DNA of 64,000 bases, from contig CAVYUQ010000006.1 in assembly GCA_963771715.1 (NCBI GenBank), positions 1 through 64,000 of the forward strand, given 5' to 3'. The translations under genes were made by a program, and so were the position numbers. The notes beneath the pieces were generated by a model. The model saw only the letters and a program-made list of their open reading frames with translations, was not told the DNA's origin and ran no database searches. Origin of the DNA: JACVRW01 sp963771715 (lineage in GTDB: Bacteria > Actinomycetota > Thermoleophilia > Solirubrobacterales > Thermoleophilaceae). Shown in pieces: positions 58,184 through 64,000 of the stretch; the first letter of the stretch is position 1, and each line of letters starts with the position of its first letter.

Positions 58184-58205
58184 AGCCGGGTTCTACCGCA
58201 TTAGG

Positions 58206-58580
58206 ATGATCCTGTCCATGGACCTCGCCGCCTTCATCGATCGCTACGACCAGGCCTGGAACGACCAGGACGTCGAGACGATCATGTCGATGCACACACA
58301 CGACATGGTGTTCGAGAACCACACCCGCGGGGTGCGGGTCGAGGGAGCGGCCGTCCGGGAGCTGCTCGAGTCCACCTTCGCCGACCAGCCCGACCTGCGC
58401 TTCCGCGGTCGCCGCCGCTACATCGGCGACGACTTCGTGGTGAGCGAATGGACGGCGACAGCCACGGACGCCGAGGGCCGCGCGATCGAGTGGGACGGCA
58501 TCGACGTCTTCCCGTTCCGCGACGGCCGGATCGCGCGCAAGGACGTCTACTCCGGTTCGCACGCGCCACGCGTGCTCTAG
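58206..58580 (+). CDS. SnoaL-like (NTF2-fold) protein
   Basis: A 124-residue NTF2-like domain: FIDRYDQAWNDQDVETIMSM, HDMVFENHTRGVRVEGAAVR, and EWDGIDVFPFRDGRIARKDV. These folds serve as small cyclases, isomerases or binding proteins. ATG 58206 or 58218 (MDLAAFIDRYDQ) can start it; neither has a strong ribosome-binding site. It ends seven bases before the dioxygenase gene, so the two form one transcript. Confidence 0.8.
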   Translation: MILSMDLAAFIDRYDQAWNDQDVETIMSMHTHDMVFENHTRGVRVEGAAVRELLESTFADQPDLRFRGRRRYIGDDFVVSEWTATATDAEGRAIEWDGIDVFPFRDGRIARKDVYSGSHAPRVL

Positions 58581-58587
58581 CGCCTTC

Positions 58588-59281
58588 ATGACTGGACTTA
58601 ATCGCCGGCAGGCGCTCGCGGGTTTCGGAAGCGTGAGCCTGGGGGCCCTGCTGGCGGCGTGCAGCGGTGACGATGACACCGCGGAGACCGCGCGCGTCGA
58701 GACCTCCGAGGGCACCACCTCGCGCTTCGACGGCGCCGCCACCTGCACGCAGACCGCCGAGCAGACCGAGGGTCCGTTCTACTTCGACGTGGACCGCATC
58801 CGCAGCGACATCCGGGAGGACCGCGAGGGCGCCGCGTTTCGCCTCGGAGTCCGGGTTCGCGAAGCCGGCGCGTGCGAGCCGATCCAGAACGCCGTCGTCG
58901 ACATCTGGCACTGCGACGCGCGCGGAAGCTACTCCGGCTTCCAGGGCGAGGACAGTGAGACGTACCTGCGCGGAGCCCAGGTCACGAACCGCGACGGCAT
59001 CGTCGAGTTCACCACGATCTACCCCGGCTGGTATCCCGGCCGGACCGTGCACATCCACGCCAAGGTCCACGTGGACCGGCAGACCGTCCTCACCACCCAG
59101 TTCTACTTCGACGACGCGTTCAGCACGAAGGTCTTCGAGGGCGACGCCTACGCGTCAGCCGCCGGCCGCGACGCATTCAACGACAGCGACGGCATCTACG
59201 ACCCCAGTCTCGAACTGACGCTGTCGGACGAGGGCGACGACTACCTCGGGCCTGATCACGCTCGACGTGGCGAGCGCGTAG
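58588..59281 (+). CDS. Exported intradiol dioxygenase-like lipoprotein, one-base frameshift
   Basis: About 230 residues after correction. The N terminus has paired arginines (LNRRQALAGFGSVSLGALLA) and a lipobox (LLAACSG), so it is probably exported by Tat and lipid-anchored. The rest is the intradiol ring-cleavage dioxygenase fold: QTEGPFYFDVDRIRSDIRED, NAVVDIWHCDARGSYSGF with metal Tyr candidates and GWYPGRTVHIHAKV with the two His ligands. Extracellular members of this group are known but their substrates are uncertain. An extra G near 59248 causes a long tail; without it the protein ends GLITLDVASA at TAG 59279-59281. Confidence 0.85.
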
Positions 59282-59485
59282 CAGCGACCAACGCCGACGA
59301 AAGACTGACCCCGCGGGAATCCCGTGCGCCTCTGAGTCTGTTGCCTCGGCGCGTTACTCGCGCCTCCGCTGTCGTTGCTCTCTGGGGGCCGGGGTTGATG
59401 GCCGCAGGGCCAGTTCCTGTAACCCTACTCCTTTGCGGGCGAACAAACGAAGAAGTTTCGTAAGTCGTTTCGCCAGCCTCGAGGG

Positions 59486-59972
59486 TTACCCGTCGGGCGC
59501 GACCCAGATCAGGCAATCGGCCTGGCGGCGGAGCTTGCGGGCCAGCATCCGGAAGCGAACCCGACCCGTGAGCTTCAAATCCGGGCCGAATACGAGTAGC
59601 CCGGCCTCGCGCTCGGCCACGATCTCTAACAGCGCCTGCACCGGCCGCTTCGTCGTCACTCGAAGCAGCTCGGTCTTTACGCCCAGCGCCGCCGCACGGG
59701 CGGCCGTGGCTCGCACGGCCTCCAAATCCTCCTCGTGCGGCAGGTTCAGGCCCTCGGGACCGACGAGGGCGAGCGTCGTCGGGTAGGGCGGGAAGCGCAG
59801 GATGTTCACGAGCAGCGAGCGGCACGCCCGCCTCGATCGCGCTGTCGATTGCCATGCGCTCGGCGCTCGGATCCACGCGAACGGAGAGCGTGGCGAGGAC
59901 GACCGGGCGCGCGCGGGTCGGCTCTCCGGCCCGCTGAATGCGGCCTTCGTGGCGGTCGACGAGCTGCGCCAT
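59486..59972 (-). CDS. Universal stress protein (UspA)-like, one-base frameshift
   Basis: About 161 residues after correction. USP-like Rossmann fold: RPVVLATLSVRVDPSAERMA, then DSAIEAGVPL, RATAARAAALGVKTELLRVT and a C-terminal LLVFGPDLKLTGRVRFRMLA in place of the usual GSRGxG ATP-binding loop. ATP binding is therefore doubtful. An extra base near 59816 breaks the frame. ATG 59972 is divergent from an APC permease; both share the palindromes at 59996-60023. Confidence 0.72.
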
Positions 59973-59995
59973 GTTGACGACTGTCCGTGACGCAT

Positions 59996-60023
59996 GGTAC
60001 AAGGGCGCTGTACCAATTGGTAC
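59996..60023. promoter_or_regulatory. Overlapping GTAC palindromes between UspA and APC permease genes
   Basis: GGTACA (59996-60001) is inverted as TGTACC (60009-60014), and that right arm overlaps the perfect 14-base palindrome GTACCAATTGGTAC (60010-60023). Three GTAC half-sites in 28 bases suggest cooperative repressor binding. Confidence 0.65.
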
Positions 60024-60063
60024 GACCGTTGGCCGCTTACTACTCGAGGGAGAGGAAGGGTCC

Positions 60064-61536
60064 ATGGCGCATGCCGAGGTAGAGGAGAGGCAACTCCTCA
60101 AGGCGATGACGTGGTGGGACGGCTTCGTCATCGCACTGGCGAACCCGGGGTTCCTGATCGCGGCACTGGGCGCCTCGATCGGAGTGCTGGGCACGACCGG
60201 CGCCTTCGTCCTGTGGACGATCTCGGTTCTGATCGGTGCGCTTCAGAACAACGTCTATGCCGAGATGGCGACGATGTTCCCGGAAAAGGCCGGCGGCATC
60301 TCGCTCTACGCGCACGAGGCGTGGCGCAAGTACCTGACCTTCATCGGGCCGGTCGCGACGTTCGGTTACTGGTTCGCTTGGTCGAGCGTCCTCGCCATCA
60401 ACGGCTACGTCATCGGCACCCTGGCGCAGGCCCAGTGGTTCTCCGACACGACCTTCACGCAGGACCTCGGTGACTTCCAGTGGAACCTGGCGGTCTGGAT
60501 CGGCATCGGCTGCATCCTCGCCGTCTGGCTCTGCAACATCTTCGGCGTGCGGCCGGCCGTGTGGCTCAGCTACGTGACGGGCGGCCTGCTGATCCTGCCC
60601 GCGGCCGCGCTGATGTTCCTCCCCTACCTCACGGGTGACTGGTCCAGCGACAACATGACCTGGGAGATCGGCGCCGGGGGCGGCCTCGGCCTCGCGCTCA
60701 CCTGGCTCTACTTCATGGGATGGTCGGCATACGGCTTCGAGGCGGTCGCGGCGTTCGCTCCCGAGTACCACAACCCCGAGACCGACACGCCGCGCGCGCT
60801 GCGCGCCTCGGCAGCCTTCTCGGTACTGGTCTACGCGCTGCTGCCCCTGGGCCTCGGCGGAACGCTCGGCACCGCCGCCGTCGCCGACGATGCCACGGCC
60901 ATCGCGTTCTACAAGCAGGCGTTCGACGCGATCGTGGGGACCACTCTCGGGCACGTCATGATCGCGTGCCTGATCGCGGGACTTCTGCTTTCGATGAACA
61001 CCGCGACGATGGACGGCTCGCGAGCGCTGTACGGCATCGCCAAGGACGGAATGACCACGAAGTGGCTTGGCCGGCTCAACCGCTACAGCGTGCCTGGCAT
61101 CGCCATGACGATGGACGTCCTGCTGAACCTGTGGCTGATCTCCTGGTTCGGCTACCCGCTCGACATCCTCGCTGCGGGCAACCTCGGCTACATGCTGGCG
61201 CACGTGTTCGCGCTCAGCGGCTTCCTGCTGCTGCGCAAGGACCGCCCCAACTGGCCGCGGCCGATCAGGCTCGCGGCCGCGTGGATGCCGATCGCGGCGC
61301 TGCTGGCGGCGGTCAACCTCGTCTTCATCGTGGTCGGCGGGTTCATCTACGCCGACGAGTACGGCTACGGGTGGGACAAGACCCGCATCGGCCTGATCGT
61401 GCTCGCGGTGGGCCTGCTGCTCTACATCTGGCGCCACCTGGTCGAGGATCGCAAACCGCTCCAGCTGCGCGAGGAGACGCCGGACATGCCTCCCGCGGCG
61501 GAGCGGCCGGCGGCCACCACGCCGGCGGGGGCGTAA
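60064..61536 (+). CDS. APC-superfamily amino acid/polyamine permease
   Basis: A 490-residue integral membrane transporter with about 12 helices. The first helix has MTWWDGFVIALANPGFLIAA with the unwound G-x-G-like region LGASIGVLGTTG; YAEMATMFPEKAGGISLYAH is typical of the APC family; FGYWFAWSSVLAINGYVIGT is helix 3. A substrate such as an amino acid, amine or betaine precursor is likely but cannot be told. ATG 60064 follows GGGAGAGGAAGGG. Probably regulated through the GTAC palindromes upstream. Confidence 0.88.
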   Translation: MAHAEVEERQLLKAMTWWDGFVIALANPGFLIAALGASIGVLGTTGAFVLWTISVLIGALQNNVYAEMATMFPEKAGGISLYAHEAWRKYLTFIGPVATFGYWFAWSSVLAINGYVIGTLAQAQWFSDTTFTQDLGDFQWNLAVWIGIGCILAVWLCNIFGVRPAVWLSYVTGGLLILPAAALMFLPYLTGDWSSDNMTWEIGAGGGLGLALTWLYFMGWSAYGFEAVAAFAPEYHNPETDTPRALRASAAFSVLVYALLPLGLGGTLGTAAVADDATAIAFYKQAFDAIVGTTLGHVMIACLIAGLLLSMNTATMDGSRALYGIAKDGMTTKWLGRLNRYSVPGIAMTMDVLLNLWLISWFGYPLDILAAGNLGYMLAHVFALSGFLLLRKDRPNWPRPIRLAAAWMPIAALLAAVNLVFIVVGGFIYADEYGYGWDKTRIGLIVLAVGLLLYIWRHLVEDRKPLQLREETPDMPPAAERPAATTPAGA

Positions 61537-61542
61537 GAAGAC

Positions 61543-61977
61543 TCAGTCGGGGCGGAGCTCCCACTTCGGGAGCTCCGCTACCGCCCTGCGGTAACGCCTG
61601 CGGTGAACCGGACGGACGAAGTAGAACCAGAACATCATCCCGAGCGGCAGCAGGATGAAGACCGAGAAGATGTTGCCGGTCAGGGTGAAGAACATCGCCA
61701 GGCCGAGGATCGTGAACCCGTAGAGCACCGGTAGCACGCGGTACCGAAGCTGGGTGCGGCGGATCGCCTGGTACTGCTCGGCAGGGATCTGGTTCGTGTC
61801 CCAGCGCCGGCCGCAGTTCTCGCAGGTCCACTCCTCGCCGTAGCGAAGGTCGCGCTTCTCGCCGCACTCGCAGGTGATCGAGATCGGCGGCCCGCGCAGG
61901 ACGGCGCCGGGCGCCTCGTGGCCGAGGCGCTCGCGCTCGGCGCGCTTCTTGCGATTCCAGGGGGCGACCAGCGGCAT
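61543..61977 (-). CDS. Zinc-ribbon membrane protein (144 aa)
   Basis: An N-terminal zinc ribbon (ISITCECGEKRDLRYGEEWT, then CENCGRRWDT; four Cys in a C-x-C/C-x2-C arrangement) is followed by two transmembrane helices (RVLPVLYGFTILGLAMFFTL and SVFILLPLGMMFWFYFV). I do not know a function. ATG 61977. Its last codons contain the hairpin at 61552-61578. Confidence 0.7.
   Translation of the reverse strand: MPLVAPWNRKKRAERERLGHEAPGAVLRGPPISITCECGEKRDLRYGEEWTCENCGRRWDTNQIPAEQYQAIRRTQLRYRVLPVLYGFTILGLAMFFTLTGNIFSVFILLPLGMMFWFYFVRPVHRRRYRRAVAELPKWELRPD
61552..61578 (+). terminator. Perfect 11-bp hairpin after the APC permease, within the convergent gene
   Basis: GCGGAGCTCCC-ACTTC-GGGAGCTCCGC starts 15 bases after the permease stop and lies within the last 12 codons of the zinc-ribbon gene. 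No U-tract. Confidence 0.6.
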
Positions 61978-62013
61978 GGCCGCGATGCTAGTGCCCGCGA
62001 CGGCGGGCGGCGT

Positions 62014-62286
62014 TCACGCGTTCGCGACCACCTCGCGCACCTCGACGTTGTCGATGGTGACGGCCTCGGGATCCGGCGGGCCCTCCGAGCGGAGCCGGTC
62101 CGCTACGTCTCGCGCGGCGCCCTCCGATTCGAACACGACCATCGAGAGGCCGCGGTTGTCCTCGGAGCGAGTCCAGTAGCCGGCGATGAAGCCGGGCGCC
62201 TGGGCGATGGTTGGCACCATCTGATCGAGCCCTTGGCGGGCGCGATCGAAGTCATGGATGGTGGCGGTCGCAACGACTGCGTGCAC
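62014..62286 (-). CDS. ABM/dimeric alpha-beta barrel-like protein (90 aa)
   Basis: A small ferredoxin-like domain (VVATATIHDFDRARQGLDQM, APGFIAGYWTRSEDNRGLSM, VVFESEGAARDVADRL) of the antibiotic-biosynthesis-monooxygenase-like type; usually dimeric. Catalysis cannot be judged. ATG 62286 with an AAGGAGGG site upstream. It follows the flavoprotein gene on the same strand (gap 45 bases). Confidence 0.7.
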   Translation of the reverse strand: MHAVVATATIHDFDRARQGLDQMVPTIAQAPGFIAGYWTRSEDNRGLSMVVFESEGAARDVADRLRSEGPPDPEAVTIDNVEVREVVANA

Positions 62287-62331
62287 GATCCCTCCTTGGT
62301 CGTTGGGCGGTGCGCCGAGCCTACTTCGCGC

Positions 62332-63600
62332 TCAGCTCCAGGGATAGGGGCTGTTCGAGACCGGGTGCAGGTCGCCGGTCGCGAAGCGCTCGTACCTGAA
62401 CGGGTGCAGCAGGCTCGAGTGCTCGCCGAGCACCACGTTCGCCACCTCGCGTCCCACGGCGATCATCTTGTAGCCGTGGTTCGAGTCGGCGATCACGAAG
62501 ACGTTCGGCCGCATGTAGTCGAACACGGGGAAGTTGTCGGCCGTGAAGGCGCCCACGCCGCCGGAGCGCACGTCGCGGTACTTCGGGCGCGCTCCCTCGA
62601 AGCGCTCCATGCAGTGCGACAGCGCCGCGCACCAGAGGTCGGGGAAGCTCTCCTCGGCCGAGCCGGTCGGGTAGGGATCGACCTCGAACTCGTGGCCCTT
62701 CGGGATCGGTGACGCGCCGCCCTGCACGCTCGCCCTGTCCTGCTTGAAGTAGACGCCCCACTGCTCGTCGGTGATCAAGGTGCCGTCGTCGGCGTGGAGC
62801 GGCGCGTGGCTGTCCACGTGGAGCACGGGCGGGAGCTCGCCGGTGGCGGTCACGAAGACGCTCGGGTCCACGTCGATCTCGCCCTCCTGGAGGTACCAGT
62901 AGGTCCACATCTCGCGCTCCTCGCCGGCCACCTCGAGCCGGCGCGGAAGGCCGAGCATCTCCCAGACGTTCGCGACCCAGGGGCCCACCGCCACGATCAC
63001 CTGCTCGACGGCGATCGGGCCCTCGCTGGTGCGCACGCGAGTCACGGCGCCGGAGTCGTCGCGCTCGAAGCCCGTGACCTCAACGCCCTCGTCGATCTCG
63101 GCGCCGGCGTGCAGCGCCTTCTGGGCCAGCCCCTCGATCGACTCCCTGTTGAACGCGAAGCCGCCGCGGTGCTCGTGCAGGCAGACGCTCAGCCCGGGCG
63201 CGCGCCAGTCGGGGAACAGAGCGCGCATGTGGGCGGCCACGTCGGCCTCCCCCAGGATCAGGTCGGAGTCGTAGCCGATCCGCTGCTGGCGCTCGTGGAC
63301 GGTGGTGAGGTCGTCCTCCTGGGCGCCGTCGCCGAGCGCGATGTAGCCGGAGCCGTGGTAGTGGAGCGTCTCGGGGTCGGACTCCCAGATCTCCACGCAG
63401 GCCGCCATCAGCTCCGACATCGCGGGCTGGAAGTAGTTGTTGCGCACGACGCCGCAGGCGATGCCGGACGCGCCGGCCGCCACGGCCGTCTTGTCGAGCA
63501 CCACCACCTGCTCCCCGCGCTCGGCGAGGTGCCAGGCTGTCGAGAGGCCGTGCACGCCGGCTCCGATCACGAGGTACGGGACGGAGCGTTCCCGGGCCAT
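62332..63600 (-). CDS. FAD-dependent amine oxidoreductase (sarcosine/dimethylglycine oxidase-like)
   Basis: A 422-residue DAO-family flavoprotein. FAD motif YLVIGAGVHGLSTAWHLAER, then VVVLDKTAVAAGASGIACGV and RNNYFQPAMSELM; IVAVGPWVANVWEMLGLP; and the C-terminal GGVGAFTADNFPVFDYMRPN with IADSNHGYKM. It resembles sarcosine oxidase beta or dimethylglycine dehydrogenase catalytic parts, which oxidise N-methyl amines and pass formaldehyde or methylene to THF. No fused GcvT domain is present, but a GcvT fusion is encoded at 54397. ATG 63600; a perfect palindrome overlaps the leader. Confidence 0.85.
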   Translation of the reverse strand: MARERSVPYLVIGAGVHGLSTAWHLAERGEQVVVLDKTAVAAGASGIACGVVRNNYFQPAMSELMAACVEIWESDPETLHYHGSGYIALGDGAQEDDLTTVHERQQRIGYDSDLILGEADVAAHMRALFPDWRAPGLSVCLHEHRGGFAFNRESIEGLAQKALHAGAEIDEGVEVTGFERDDSGAVTRVRTSEGPIAVEQVIVAVGPWVANVWEMLGLPRRLEVAGEEREMWTYWYLQEGEIDVDPSVFVTATGELPPVLHVDSHAPLHADDGTLITDEQWGVYFKQDRASVQGGASPIPKGHEFEVDPYPTGSAEESFPDLWCAALSHCMERFEGARPKYRDVRSGGVGAFTADNFPVFDYMRPNVFVIADSNHGYKMIAVGREVANVVLGEHSSLLHPFRYERFATGDLHPVSNSPYPWS

Positions 63601-63601
63601 C

Positions 63602-63620
63602 TAAAGGGACAGTCCCTTTA
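63602..63620 (-). promoter_or_regulatory. Perfect palindrome directly before the flavoprotein start
   Basis: TAAAGGGAC-A-GTCCCTTTA has nine-base arms and a single central base and ends one base before the ATG at 63600. In RNA it would fold over or replace the ribosome-binding site; in DNA it could be an operator. Confidence 0.55.
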
Positions 63621-63635
63621 AGTTGGCGCCGGACA

Positions 63636-64000
63636 TCAGTGGAGCGGCGGCTCCCAGCCCTCGAGCACCGAGGGCTGCCAGTTTTCGCCGACCGTCCTCG
63701 AGCCCTCCACCCAGGGGCCGAGCTCGGGCTGCGGGAACTTGCAGTGCTTCTCCTTAAGGCGGATGCCGTAGGAGTTGCCCGACTGGAGGTGGGCGATCAG
63801 CACCTTGCGCGCGATCTCGTTCTCGCGGCCTTCGGGGATCTCGAAGTAGAGCTTGAGGAAGGAGTTCGAGTAGCGGTCGAAGACCGCCGGCAGGCCCTCC
63901 TCCTCGAGCAGCTCGATGTCCTCGAGCCAGTTGAGGTCCTGACCGGGCGTGGCCGCCTCGAGGTCGATGTCCTCGACCGCCGAGATGTCCTCCTGGTACG
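63636..64000 (-). CDS. Unrecognised protein, C-terminal part only (window edge)
   Basis: An open frame runs from the right edge to TGA 63636. About 120 residues are visible, e.g. DLNWLEDIELLEEEGLPAVF, DRYSNSFLKLYFEIPEGREN and SYGIRLKEKHCKFPQPELGP. The composition is acidic and soluble with normal codon use, so this is a real gene. I do not recognise the family. It lies 35 bases upstream of the flavoprotein gene on the same strand and may form one operon with it. Confidence 0.6.
   Translation of the reverse strand, partial: YQEDISAVEDIDLEAATPGQDLNWLEDIELLEEEGLPAVFDRYSNSFLKLYFEIPEGRENEIARKVLIAHLQSGNSYGIRLKEKHCKFPQPELGPWVEGSRTVGENWQPSVLEGWEPPLH

Overview
The window is very GC-rich (coding third positions are almost all G or C) and looks like chromosomal DNA of a deep-branching actinobacterium. 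The best fit is the class Thermoleophilia (Solirubrobacterales or Gaiellales-like). This is an inference from CarD, a Spo0H-type SigH, DUF4383, a PlsC-GpsA fusion and abundant GTG starts with GTGA/ATGA gene overlaps. I see no rRNA, CRISPR array, prophage or insertion sequence. There is one tRNA gene, tRNA-Thr(TGT). No gene-free stretch exceeds 300 bases; the longest is about 200 bases at 59282-59485 and holds nothing I recognise.

Layout. 1-5.4 kb: two ECF sigma factors, a DUF4383 membrane protein, a PlsC-GpsA fusion, tRNA-Thr and sigH. 5.4-15.6 kb: a housekeeping block on the minus strand, radA-disA-carD-ispD-PHP-ispF then amidase-cysS-rlmB-sigH. Its order resembles the Bacillus radA-disA-...-ispDF-...-cysS-...-rlmB-...-sigH block. 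15.6-18.4 kb: a DEDDh exonuclease/GIY-YIG nuclease, an SRPBCC protein and a CDGSH protein. 18.2-20.7 kb: cydAB with a 57-residue membrane protein. 20.8-36.1 kb: a molybdenum/tungsten island holding mobA, moaD, a pabB-pabC fusion, an AOR-family oxidoreductase, an NAD-linked formate dehydrogenase (fdhA plus a fused NuoE-NuoF subunit), moeA, a TetR/MMPL pair and a second moeA fused to a periplasmic-binding-protein-like domain. 36.2-42.4 kb: cyclodeaminase, PhyH oxygenase, DHA2 exporter and a giant LuxR regulator. 42.5-45.5 kb: beta-phosphoglucomutase plus a GH65 phosphorylase. 45.5-48.7 kb: cupin/MarR and ArsR-SRPBCC/VOC modules with clear operators. 48.8-64 kb: an accessory catabolic region with a malyl-CoA-lyase-like aldolase, serine-glyoxylate-type aminotransferase, BKACE, the operon ACAD - DUF1989/GcvT - flavin reductase - phosphoribulokinase - LysR, SnoaL, an intradiol dioxygenase-like lipoprotein, UspA/APC permease and a sarcosine-oxidase-like flavoprotein.

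The most original part is 52-64 kb. An acyl-CoA-dehydrogenase-fold protein lacking the usual catalytic Glu is translationally coupled to a DUF1989-GcvT fusion, a flavin reductase and a phosphoribulokinase. Two divergent promoters in the same region carry related GTAC-type palindromes. I read this as a candidate oxidative C1/N-demethylation pathway feeding tetrahydrofolate and glyoxylate/serine metabolism. Its substrate is unknown.

Caution on quality. At least 23 single-base indels (about 19 insertions, 4 deletions, mostly in 2-3-base G/C runs) break otherwise intact genes, including cysS, rlmB and radA. They are best read as sequencing errors. Where a gene is broken I give the corrected full extent and the position of the break.
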